Shown here: in pieces, positions 35,401 to 46,300 of the stretch
Position numbering within the stretch: the stretch's first letter is position 1
Layout: each line of letters starts with the position of its first letter
Assembly: GCA_013407085.1 (NCBI GenBank)
Contig: JACCGJ010000323.1
Span: 1 to 64,000 of the forward strand
Reading direction: 5' to 3'
DNA from: Atriophallophorus winterbourni
Taxonomy: Eukaryota > Platyhelminthes > Trematoda > Plagiorchiida > Microphallidae
Length of the DNA: 64,000 nt
Notes under the pieces: model-generated
Told to the model about the DNA's origin: nothing
The model's database searches: none
The model's input: only the letters and a program-made list of their open reading frames with translations
Position numbers and translations under genes: made by a program

Positions 35401-35916
35401 CGAGACCTCAATCGGAAACGCAAAGCTCCTGTCAATCAAAATACGAACAACACTGATTTGCTGTCAACACGATACGCAACATGTTATCAGCCTTCGTGCA
35501 ATTATCATCAGAATATCATGGAACCAACTAATCGAAATCCTGTCACACAGCCTAACAACAATAATCTAACAATACCACCTTTCTACCCATCCAGCGTACC
35601 TAATTGGGGTACGGTTCCAATGAAACCAATGAGTATGGTTCCACCACGAGGATCTAATGCAACACACCATTTATCCGAACTTTTGATATCAAGAAAACCC
35701 CTAGGAAGCTTGGAAAATGTTCAACGACCGTTTGCAATGACAGGGCATCCGTTGGAAAAGAAACCAGCCACATCGTGCAGTAACCTGAGACACGAAAACC
35801 AATGGAATTCTAGCATATTTGCTAGACAACTATGGGGACCAAGTTCTGAAATCAGAAGCGATACGTTCGGGGGTAACTTCCATCCAGCGACTACGCTTTG
35901 GAGACCATATGTTTGA
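32451..35916 (+). CDS. Hairy/Enhancer-of-split (HES) family bHLH transcription factor, two exons
   Basis: Exons are 32451-32807 and 35338-35916. The intron (32808-35337) has a GTGAGT donor and a CTTTTCCAG acceptor and is phase 0. The protein is 311 residues. A Ser/Asp/Glu-rich N-terminus is followed by a basic region (KKAKQMTERKRRDRIN, about residues 87-102), helix 1 (LLNTLRSLIL), a loop with the intron, and helix 2 (KLEKADILELVVAYLKRDL). This is diagnostic of HES proteins, nuclear DNA-binding repressors often downstream of Notch. The conserved proline of the HES basic region is a glutamine here (KQMTE). No clear Orange domain is visible. The C-terminus is WRPYV, a variant of the Groucho-binding WRPW. 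An in-frame ATG at 32343 would add 36 residues but lies upstream of the TATA box. The family call is firm; the exact subfamily is not. Confidence 0.9.
32885..32960 (+). repeat. Decayed hammerhead repeat fragment
   Basis: The wording around 32900-32940 (TTGATGGCGGCTAACAGCCAGATAACGGTTATGTAG) recalls the family A hammerhead, with the core broken. It lies in the HES intron. Confidence 0.4.
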
Positions 35917-36204
35917 TAAATGTGTCATAATCAGCTTTTGACTTCAACGCGCCTATTCAAATTGTATCATTATATTTTCACCATCTTATTCCAGAACATT
36001 TTTCACCTAATTATATATATCACTAATGATTCAGAGAAACTTCAATATAAGCTGAATATTTTTTAAATTCTGTTTTATGCATTAAGCCAAGGAGCTGTGA
36101 ATGGCTCAGTGAACTACTCCAGCAAATGAGTTCATTTTTAAGCGGTTAAACAATTGCATGACACAAGTCTGAAGAACAGTTCATAAACGCTTAATTGCGA
36201 TCGG

Positions 36205-36396
36205 TCAAACGGTGGACGGTAGCACAGGTCGTTAAGGCGTGGGACTAGAATGGTGATGGTCGGGGGTTTGAATCCCTGATGAGCTCAAATAAGAACGAAA
36301 CTCGAGTCCAGTGCTTCCATTATGGACCGCCGTGATCAACTTTGTGAATGGTTCGATGGGCTTGGCACGGATGAGTAGTCACAAATATAAACAAGT
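36205..36396 (+). repeat. tRNA-derived SINE
   Basis: Starts with a tRNA-like head: a box A-like TAGCACAGGTCG at 36220 and a box B-like GGTTTGAATCCC near 36267, about the usual distance apart. A body follows (GAGCTCAAATAAGAACGAAA, CTCGAGTCCAGTGCTTCCAT, TGGACCGCCGTGATCAACTT), ending in ACAAATATAA. Related copies lie at 44087-44232, 50718-50912, 50936-51090 and 55626-55736. RNA polymerase III transcription is expected for such elements. Confidence 0.75.
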
Positions 36397-36709
36397 TGGG
36401 GGATCATTTGTTCGATGCGTTCACGGTCACGACTCTCAAATCTTAAAGCCTGCACATTTACAAATAATTTCAGCTTAGTGTACAATTTGATTAACGTCTC
36501 TTGACCGATTCCTTCACATACATGCTACAGAGCGTTAACTCAAATCTCAGAAGGCGCCCACTGCTATCGTGGGCCGAGCTGATCTAGTATGATCGCCGAT
36601 ATGTAGTCTTCCATGTGTGATATACAAGGGATATACAGAATAAGATTTGGAGTGTGGAGTAGTCTGGCAAAATAAGGCTAGTACTCAATAAAGTTTAATT
36701 GTATTGTAT

Positions 36710-37000
36710 TGTGGTGCTCACATCCGCAGCACTTACACTCCACAACCGGTTTATAGCTGTTTGCCGTCCTCAAATACAGGCATTAAGATCACTTCAGTGA
36801 GCCTTGAAGCAGTGGAACTGTAGGAAACAAAGTTAAACATGTATGCCACAATTGAATAGGGTTCGTATGACGAACCACAACGTTCAAATGAAGAATCACA
36901 GGGTGATTCTTGGTCAAGCGCTCAAGACGTTTAAATGGACCAATTTAGTGTGGTGCTCACACCCACAACACTTACACTCATTGTACTTCATAGTTGTTCT
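36710..37000 (-). repeat. Hammerhead repeat, decayed
   Basis: The minus-strand unit keeps both body hairpins perfectly (GGTTCGT-ATG-ACGAACC at 36860-36876; GAATCAC-AGG-GTGATTC at 36893-36909), although its hammerhead near 36735-36780 has lost CTGATGA and GAAA (TAAA). Confidence 0.65.
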
Positions 37001-37264
37001 CCGAGCTGGTATGGTTGATTGTGGACATTTCGTCATCAAATTAGATGACATCATCAGCGAAACTTCTTTCGAAGTAAATGGGCGGTGGGCATCATTCGAA
37101 TTTATCTGCTGCGCGTCGTCCTCATCTACTGTGTGAATCATTGCATGTCCTCGTTGGCGTGATGACGAAACGTACGCAATCAACTATACCATCTCGGAGA
37201 ACAACTATGAACTACAATCCGGTACCTGAGCTACAAGTTTTTAAAACGTACACTCATATTTAGC

Positions 37265-37505
37265 AATGGCATGCAAGTATAACTTTGTTGAGCACTTAAC
37301 CACTGTTTCAACGCTCAATAAACCTGAGCTAACTGTCTTCACCCGATGAAGGCAAGCAGCCAGAAACTGGTTGTGGAATATGAGTCCGCGGAATGTGAGC
37401 CCCATTGGTCATTTTGAGCACTTGACCCAGAATCACTCGGTGATACTGTAGTTGAACATGGTGCTTCGTCGTACGAGGCCTATTTAACAGTGGAATGCGA
37501 GTTAC
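37265..37505 (+). repeat. Hammerhead repeat, family A, decayed
   Basis: Plus-strand CCGATGA (U4 to C), GAAA and a GGTT cleavage triplet near 37335-37380, followed by a body with degraded hairpins. Predicted inactive. Confidence 0.6.
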
Positions 37506-37739
37506 ATTTAATTTGAGCGATGGAGCAAAATACATTTTCCATTTTAAAGCGCAAAATTTCAGTTTCCGTTCCTCTGAAGTTGAGAACATGAACAAAATGA
37601 CATTTTACTGCGTGAATAGTGAGATTGAATCTGTGAAAGGAAGAACAAACACTGTGTGTTTCGTTGCTCAGATCCATCCATAATCGGATTAATGCACCAA
37701 GCTTAGATTTAGTGAGATCGAAAACATCAGTAAGGTACT

Positions 37740-38015
37740 AAACAAACTTCATACTTGCATGCATCTCCATCACACACACCCCACGACCAGTTTCTTGCTG
37801 TTTGCACTCATCAGGTAGGGACAGTAAGATCAAGATCCGCATGCGCTTGAAACAGTGGAAGAATGGTAAACAAGTTGCGTTTGTATGCCAATGTTGGATA
37901 AGGCTGGCGCGACAAACCTGTTCAATCACGCGTCCAAACGCATGTAGATTGGGTTTAAAACTATGATCATGAACAAAAATGCTCATTTGCATGCATTTCC
38001 ATCACACAGACACAC
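37740..38015 (-). repeat. Hammerhead repeat, family B
   Basis: Minus-strand family B unit with the hammerhead at 37779-37820 and the body to about 37945. A second partial end (CATTTGCATGCATTTCCATC, near 37984) marks the start of a following copy, so this is a truncated tandem. Confidence 0.65.
37779..37820 (-). ncRNA. Type I hammerhead ribozyme, family B, core intact
   Basis: Minus-strand CCCTAC, CTGATGA, G-TGC..GCA stem II around AAACA, GAAA, GGTC cleavage triplet, GTGGGG. Stem I pairs over 6 bp with one wobble. Stem II next to the core is G.A, one step from the canonical G-C. Confidence 0.75.
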
Positions 38016-38351
38016 GTTTTCTACAATTCTGGCATAGAGCAGTCTTTGATCTATAAAGATATTCGTGCCTAGAGATGCAAACTCTTGAAAACGCTTTATA
38101 ATTCAAGGCTGTCTACAATTCTAAACTCAGTGAGATTGGACATACATCGACGTGATTTCGAGCATTTACTAGCCTTATTGCCAAAGGTATCAAATCTACA
38201 CCTGCAACCAATCTGGATTAAACGGTCTAAGCTCGAAAGCAATTTAAGCTTCAAGAGAATTTCGTACAAGCATCTAAAAGCTTAGCAAATTCCGTAACCT
38301 CCCCGAAAAGCAGAGAATTTCAGGAATTTCTCTAACAACCCAGTAAGTTTT

Positions 38352-39322
38352 GAGTTGAACTAATCATTAATTATAGAATGAATAAAACGTTCCACCAAAT
38401 AAAGCAACAATATAGATACAATTTCACCCTTAAACGAGAATTCCATTGTAATATAGGATTCACTAAACGAACCATGATGTTCATATACAGAAGCTTAAAG
38501 TGAAACTTGCTCAAGAGATGACGATTATAAACGATCAAAGTATAGTATCGTTTACATCCTCACACATACACTTGACAACCGGTTACTGGCTGTTTGCCTT
38601 CATTAAATGTAGACGGTAAGAAGCTAATACCAAACCAGCAAGGCACCTGAAGATTATGGAGACCGTTCCAGAATCCATAGTCATCATAAGAAAGTTTGCA
38701 ATGAATCTATTAAATCTTATTTTTGACAACGTGTAGCTTCTGACACCGAAGCTTCGTCAGACCACGGGTGTCAGTAGGAACACGGTTCAGGTTTAAATGG
38801 CATTTTCTTGACCAATCGTGAGTGACCTAAGATGGGCTAGATCAAGACCATTGCACAAACCTCTTTCAAGCTGCGTTAATCCCATAATTGTTTATTTTGT
38901 GTGCAGGTGCAAACAGCTTCCACTGACCGATTGCTTACGTAATCAGTGTGCACGTTAGCGGCTAGGTACGTTAATCCTAATCCGCTGCAGATTGTGGAGA
39001 TATCCCCACATTCCCCTTGTTCACCGCCCCAGACTTTGTTATTACAACTGCTTCATCGTCAAGTCTTTCCCTATAAGGTTTCACACCCGGTCTTATCAGC
39101 TCCACGTTATCAAGATCCACGCTGTGTCCCGTGTCCAGCACGTGTTCAGCTAGGGTAGACTCCTGGATCTATGATTGAAATTCATTCAAATTGCGGGTTT
39201 GTGTTCCTATTCGCTTTCTCTGTTCGTTTATCTTAGTGAGAAGTTCTCTATACGTTTGCCCAATGTAAAGAAACGGGGCAACCCTTGCACTTGATTTTGT
39301 AGATATAGTTAGTCTTTCGACA
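38352..39322 (-). repeat. Left inverted arm of Penelope-like element (GIY-YIG end plus hammerhead terminus)
   Basis: Reverse-complement counterpart of 41322-42296. From inside out it holds the GIY-YIG-domain coding end, the 3' untranslated part with the hairpin-like CTTCTGACACCGAAGCTTCG segment, then a decayed hammerhead (38575-38620) and the body-hairpin remnant near 38455. Paired with the right arm it gives an inverted repeat of almost 1 kb around a 2-kb core. Confidence 0.75.
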
Positions 39323-42296
39323 CGAAGAGAAGAAGAAATTAGCTTCAGTCACAAAAACGAATTTTTAGCAGTTATATTCAATTCACCAAAAAAATTAAAA
39401 AAAAATTGACAATCAGGTCCAAAGTTACAAGTTACAATTTGTCGACTGAACGATGTTTCTTGTCCGTCTTGATTGATAATTTCCACATGTGATCCAGTTT
39501 ATTAGCAAATGCCGTAACCTAAAGTTTTTCGACAAAAGAATCATATCAATTCTCGGTATCTCGTAATTCGTTCAAATTTGCACGTCCAAAATTCGCTTCA
39601 GTCGATATGAATAAGTGATGCATTTGGCCCCCAGATAGCGTTAACATTTAACGAAAAATCGGAAATAATGTGTAGATTTAAAGGCCACGTAAAAAAGAGA
39701 AACCATTGCTCACCAAACTGGTCTGCTCTAGTTTGACCTGGTGGTCAAACCGCTAGATAATTGTCGCAATTTCACAAAGGCTGCCGAAAACGAATCCAAA
39801 CAATCATTAAAACAAACAATCACAGGACCGATGTAAACCTGACACAGGCGCGTTCGAAAGCAACGAGTTTGAAGTCGGAATTACAAAACATGTTATCTGA
39901 TGTTCATTTTTACAAAATTTGTGGAAAACACGATATGGTCTTGTCCACACAGATCGAACAAAGAAAAGAAAGTCAAAAACGTAAGTTCACCAATTTACTA
40001 ACTACAAAAGTTAAATATAGCTCTTTTGTTGACAGTCAGGTAATCTGATAGGCCTGTTCTCGCAGACGGACCAAAGATTAGTGTAAATGGACTTCAGTAA
40101 GAAATTTCTAAAAGCGGAAGATATCATTTCATGTGTAGAATCAACCCTCAACCAGCTATCTGAAAAACAGGCAGATACAATTCGAAACGGTATATCTAGT
40201 GTTATCTAAAATGGATTCACCCTACGCATCTGCCTTGAGCTGCGCAAATAAGAGGGAATAGTGATCACTAAGGCAGACAAAGGAAAGGTAACCGTGATTC
40301 TTTCTAAAAGTGATAATAGGGGTTAGGCTCAGTCGCACCTTGCTGAAGACCCGTATCAGGTTAATGACAACCGTAGATTAACGACGATTATGAAAAACCG
40401 TGAAGGGGTAGTTTCAAGACAACTACGAGGAATTAAGGAAAACCTTGTTCACAGATTATGTTTCATGCTCTACCCAAAATCTGCTCAAACACCCAGGATC
40501 TATGGACTATTGAAAATACATAAGGTAGGTGTCCCCTTAAGGCCCATCCACAACAAATGATTCGGCTAAGTACCTCACATAGCTGAACAAACCGCTGGTT
40601 ATTAACACTAATTCTTTCACTAAAATTCTTTGGATTTTGTTTTTCTTGCTTAAATGCCATAAAAGGATGAGATGATGGTTAGCTTCGACGTGAGCTCTTC
40701 GTTCATGAATGTTGACACAACCAGTGCTTTGGAATTAGCAAGGAAGTCACTCAACTGCGACGCGACCTTGAAGGATAGTACAAACTTGAGTGTAAAACAA
40801 ATCATCAATGGTGCATCAATTTGTCTAAATATGAACCACTTTTAATTTAATGGATAGCTATACAAGCAAAACGATGGTTTAGCGATGGGCTCACCTATTT
40901 CTCAGTGCTAGCAAATATGTACAAGGAGCATTTCGATGAGATAGCCTTATAAAACGATGCTTTAAAACCATTCATCACCATCAAGCGTAACATACTAAAA
41001 GCGTTTCATAGTTATTACAATTATTTGAATCCCAATATCCAGGTTGCAAAAGAAACTAAGTATACAGAAGGGACACATCAGTTCTTGAACTGTCTTGCGC
41101 AAAAGGACAATGACATGATAAGAACGACGTTATATCGTAATCCGAAGGACCGAGGTGTAGTTTTAAGTTACACATCTACGCATTCTTAAAGGGCATTTTA
41201 GCCCTTAGCGAAATTTCTGTTCTATAAAATTGAACACCTCTGCAGTGACGCTGCCGATAAGAAACGAGCTCATCAAGAAGTTAATCGTCGACTTGCAGAT
41301 TCCATAGGCTTGTGCGAATAACAATATCTACAAAATCAAGTACAAGGGTTGCCCTGTTTGTTTACATTGGGCAAACGTATAGAGAACCTCTCACTGAGAT
41401 GAACGAACAGAGAAAGCGAATAAGAACACAAACCCGCAATTCGAGTGAATTTTAATCATTGATCCAGGAGTCTACCCTAGCTGAACACGTGCTAGACACG
41501 GGTCACAGCGTGGATCTTGATAACGTGGAGCTGATAAGAACGGGTGTGAAACCTTATAGGGAAAGACTCGACGATGAAGCAGTTGAAATAACAAAGTCTG
41601 GGACGGTGAACAAGGGGAATGTGGTGGATATCTCCACAATCTGGCGTTCGCTTATGCACTGGATTAGGGTTAGCGTACGTAACCCCTAATGTGGACACTG
41701 ATTACGTAAGCAATCGGTCAGTGGAAACTGTTCGCACCTGCACACAAAATAAACAATTAAAGAATCAACGCAGCATGTAGGAGGTTTGTTCAATTGTCTT
41801 GATCTAGCCCATCTTAGGTCACTCACGATTAGTCAAGAAAATGCCGTTTAAACCTGAACTCTGTTCGTACTGACACCATTTGGTCTGACGAAGCTTCGGT
41901 GTCAGAAGCTACATGTTCTCAAAAATCTACTTTAATCGATTCATTGCAAACTTTATTATGATGACTATGGATTCCGAAACGGTCTCCATAATTTTCAGGT
42001 GCTTTGCTGGTTTGGTATTAGCTTTTTACCGTCTGCATCTGATGACGGCAAACAGCTAGTCACCGGTTGCTAGGTATATGTGCGAGGGTGTGAACGACAC
42101 TATTATTTGATCATTTTTAATCGTCTTGAGCTATTGAGCAAGTTTTACTTTAAGCTTTTGTTTATGATCACTCTGATTCGTTTTACGAATCCTATATTAC
42201 AATTACATTCAAGTTTATGAATGGATTTAAATCTATATTGTTGCTTTATTGGGTGGAACGTATTTTGTTTGCTCTAAGTGAGGATTAGTTCAACCC
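39323..42296 (+). mobile_element. Penelope-like element with reverse transcriptase and GIY-YIG endonuclease, inactivated
   Basis: Plus-strand frames give a Penelope-like protein in order. N-terminal KSELQNML and QKRKFTNLL (39761-40048) come first. ITKADKGKVTVIL (near 40260), RIYGLLKIHKVGVPLRPIH (near 40500) and VSFDVSSSFMNV (motif A, near 40680) follow. GLAMGSPIS (motif B, near 40880) leads to a stretch where the catalytic YVDD is missing, apparently deleted. Then come NIQVAKETK, the GIY-YIG region from 41325, and LAEHVLDTGHSVDLDNVE (41459-41689). Stops and frameshifts are frequent. The 3' part (41322-42296) is the right inverted arm and ends in a decayed hammerhead (core CTGATGA at about 42030, GAAA changed to GTCA) and the hairpin GATTCGT-TTT-ACGAATC (42175-42191). 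Confidence 0.8.
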
Positions 42297-42324
42297 AGAC
42301 TATAGAGTATATGATTAATTTTCT

Positions 42325-42485
42325 TGATCTTGTCTGTCTTATATAACATAGGATTGGTTAAAAAATTTCAATTAAACACAGACCATTTTCGTATCAACAC
42401 CCTTCGTCTGACGGAGTCCATGTTTCAGAAGCGAAACGTTCCCAAAAACCTGCTCTAATAGATTCATTGCAAACTTTCTTTGCAT
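42325..42485 (+). mobile_element. Penelope-like element 3' untranslated fragment
   Basis: Repeats the 3' untranslated wording of the adjacent element (CACCCTTCGTCTGACGGAGT, then GATTCATTGCAAACTTT) in the same orientation, directly outside its right arm. Confidence 0.55.
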
Positions 42486-42519
42486 GACTAATAATAAATC
42501 AGTTGTGCGTTATAAGTGC

Positions 42520-42840
42520 GTGATAGCACATTGCAGTGGTCTTTTATTAATCATCATGAAAACTCGACCAGGAATCACTCTCTGATAGTGTATGAAGTTT
42601 TTAGTTCTTCTCTATCTCCTATTCAAAAGTGGCTTTCCAATGTAATGACGTTTACTACTTTTCTACTGTTTCAAGATTCACGGAACATTTTGTTTACTGT
42701 CTCCACCTCATGACGGCAGGCAACCAGAAAACGGTTGAGGAGTTTCAGTGCGAGGACATGTGAGCAGCACGGTTTATTGAACTTGAGCGTTTGACCAGGA
42801 ATTACTCTGTGATTCTTCATTTGAACATCCTGGTGCGTTT
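42520..42840 (+). repeat. Hammerhead repeat, family A, decayed
   Basis: Plus-strand unit with a complete but mutated hammerhead at 42701-42742 and a later GAATTAC-TCT-GTGATTC hairpin near 42800. Confidence 0.6.
42701..42742 (+). ncRNA. Hammerhead motif, inactivated
   Basis: CTCCAC, CTCATGA (invariant G5 to C), GAAA, GGTT, then GAGGAG. Predicted inactive. Confidence 0.6.
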
Positions 42841-43367
42841 GGTATTAAAACTATTTTTCAAGGGCTTGGAAGTTCTAAAATGAAATATGGACATGTTAAA
42901 ATGGCATAACCCATTATTGATTTTGCGTTGTATGCATCAAGTAAGAGCAGTTTATCAGCAGCCCTTTACATCGAAGCAGTAGTCTAATGAATAACAAAGA
43001 TGGACATTTGAACTCACTTTTTGATAAACGAGTTACAAATACCTCTTTCAATAACCATCGCTCATTGTACAACTGTAATGATTTCGTATTAAATAAAAAC
43101 AAAATGACCCTATCAATGACAAAAACATGAACTCCAGGTATTTATTTCGTTTTACTGGACATTGAGCTGACCCTCGAAAAAAATGCTGGCTAGCTAAAAA
43201 TCTGTGAAACCCTACGTAAGTCACGGAATGACGCAGTGTAATCCAGCCACGTGACAGTGCAGTGTGATCGATAATTATGATCGCGTTCAGAGAATTGTAA
43301 TCACTGTTTCAGCACTAATCAATGTTTGCTCGAATCGCATTAAACGACAAACATTTTACCACACACA

Positions 43368-46300
43368 ATGGGATTTTTAAGCTACATTTTTCTGACGTTG
43401 CTCTCCTGGCAAATTGGTATTGCGGACGATGAGTTGCGATATCACATTCAAAAAGGATACGAGGCTATCATTGAGGAATTTCCAAGTATTGTGCTACTTC
43501 TTGGTAAACAGCATCGTTGTACCGGGACGCTGATAGCAAAGAATATGATCTTGACCGCAGGTCACTGTGCATGTGGGGATCCAATGCTGGAGGTTAGTCA
43601 AACTTATTGTGACGCCAACCCCAAACCCATTTCATTGACTTGGTATAACACTTATAATATTAACAATGTAAGTAGCCATACTTGAAAGCCAGTGTATCTA
43701 TATTAATATACAATATCTATAATTGTAAGCAAGTTTCCCATCCATTTTTGTATCATATAGTTAGATAAAAGTTTTCTGACTTTAGTCACAATATAATCTC
43801 GTCGAAGTTTCATGTATTAATTATAGCTATGAAAATAGCATTGCAGTCACTTTGTATTTTTTTTTAACTCCCCTCGCTTACATGGTAATTACACCAGTTT
43901 ATTATTGTTTATATTGAATAAAATTAGGTGTATATTGTCTCAAATATCATTTCTCACTTACAAAATCGGTTTCTGGCTCAGCTTAACGTCATTAGCTACA
44001 GAGAGTAAGATCAGTATCAGTGAGTCTTAAAACAATGAAAAATATAATAAAGTTGTTTAAGCGATATTTGGAGAATATGTTGTTTATATTTGTGACTACT
44101 TAACTGTGCCAGGCCCATCGCTTAAATAAGAGCGAAACTCGAGTTCAGTACTTCCATTATGGACCGTCGTGATCAACTTTGTGAATAGTTCAATGGGCTT
44201 GGCACGGATGAGTAGTCACAAATATAATAAAGTTGTATTTGAATGCTATTGCTCATTAAACAGTTTTCAATAACTTAATTACCAAGGGTTTGCTGGTGAA
44301 GAACTCACGACGCTTAGAAAAGACTATTGAGGAGTGGGACTCGCACATCCGGTTCATGCACATCACATCTGACTGTTTATGGGATGAGTGTCCGATTGCT
44401 AGATGGCCTCTGACCTTGTTTATTTTTCCCAATACATGCCATGAGGTGTGCAACAGATGAAACGAGTAATACCACTTCGTTCGATTCAAATGTCGGACAT
44501 TCTATCGGTTGGTTTCATTCACAACCTTCGTTTGATTCGCATAACTAAAGACCATTATTCCGATTTCAAGTGAAGCAGTTGTTCATTTCATCGCACATCC
44601 GTGAACTTCAAAGTGCATTTACTTGTGTGATATACTGCGCTCCTCGAATGTAATAAATGGAGTTCAGTACTTGCGAAAAGTTATCAATCTCTTCTACCAG
44701 AATTTTCATAATCAGATAAATGCAATGCCATACAGCCACCAATCCGAATTGCTGGTAGCGGTCTGATTTTTACTGCAGGCTAAGCTAGCATCCTGCTATA
44801 ACAACAATAGCGTTTGTGTACTTCGAATGTGCGATTGTACAGTACGTCTGTGTTGTGCGACTAACACCTTGCTAAATTGATTGGCCACCGGTAGTGAGAT
44901 GCATGCTGAAACACGCTGGAGTCTCAATAGACTCTCTATTCTCTATTTCTTTTCTCATATCTGTCTAGGCCTGGGCAACTTGACAGTAACTTCGCCCAGT
45001 GCGGCACTTTGCCTGGATCAGGCTTGTGTTTTCATAATATACTGCGATATAAACCGTGTAAAGTATCATCTGTAAACTGGGGAAGAGTGAATGCAGTTCA
45101 CGGTCGCTGATTGCCTATCGCTGTCAGCGCTGCAGGAGAGATTGTTCCTCCTGCATCGGACTGTTTAGTTACTCGAAATGCGGCGGAATATGGAACCGTC
45201 ATGCACTTGTGATATAAATCCATTGTGGATATCGAACGTAGGAGGCTGACTGCGATGATACGTGGCGTAATTCTTGGATAAAAGTTGTCACACGGAATGA
45301 AGCCATTTCCAGTGTGATTCAATAACAAGGGTATTTGATACTACTGCAGTTTATACCGAAGTGAATGACGTGTACAAATGCTCTTAGTTGCAGTGCAAAT
45401 GAAAGACGAAACAGGTCACCTCTTTACATGAACAATTAGGTTTACATTAGCAACCGGTGTCAGGTGTTATCCGATTCATTATTTTGAAATTGCACGCCAG
45501 GATTGATATGACTGACAACATTCTCCTAGCGAAGTCTATTCTAGATATAAGAGTTATGGTTGAGAAAACATTTTGCTTTACAACAACCACAGGGTCGAAT
45601 TATAGATACAAAAAGCATATACGTATTAATAGTGTGAGTCGGTCCTCATGACTGGGTTAACTAAGAGAAATGATTCCCAAATAGGCGCGGGAAATATCTA
45701 GATGATATGCCGGCTGACCTTAAGGATCCTCCTTCGGTCGATGTGGTCCATGGATGTACATCACAATCGCATGATTTTTCATGTTCTACAGCTTTTTGAA
45801 CGACTAAACAGTCCGATTCGGGAGGAACAATCTCTCCTGCAGCGCTTGCAGCAATAGCCAGAACTCGGTTGTAGGGTATCAGTTGGACGCCGGCGGCGTG
45901 ATCTGCGTTCAGCAATCAAGAGCTGTATCTTTTCCTTCTCAGCTTGCGGACGACGCTTTACACAATGCCTCTAATGTTAAAGGTCAAGAGGAAGTTCTTC
46001 CCAACTCACGGGGATCTTGAGGAATAATTTATTTTATTTATACGAAAATATTTTTGTAGCTGCATTTCAAAACGGTTGCTATTGCAGAGTAGCTAGTAAC
46101 AGATTTGAATATTAAATCATCCAGAATTTCTTAAACATTCTATACGTAAATTTCCGTTTGTGGTTAACCTAAATTATTTGGCCGACGTGTCAATTGGCTC
46201 GTAGCTTTCAACAAGTCAACCTACATGGACTACACATAACTTTGGTCATCCATAAGTACCTTGTGTGCTTGACAACGAATCACTATGTGATTCTGTGTTT

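Noticed and set aside
36205..36290. Possible tRNA gene (box A and box B present)
   Set aside because: No clover-leaf arms or anticodon stem fit, and the same head is attached to a repeated SINE body elsewhere in the window.
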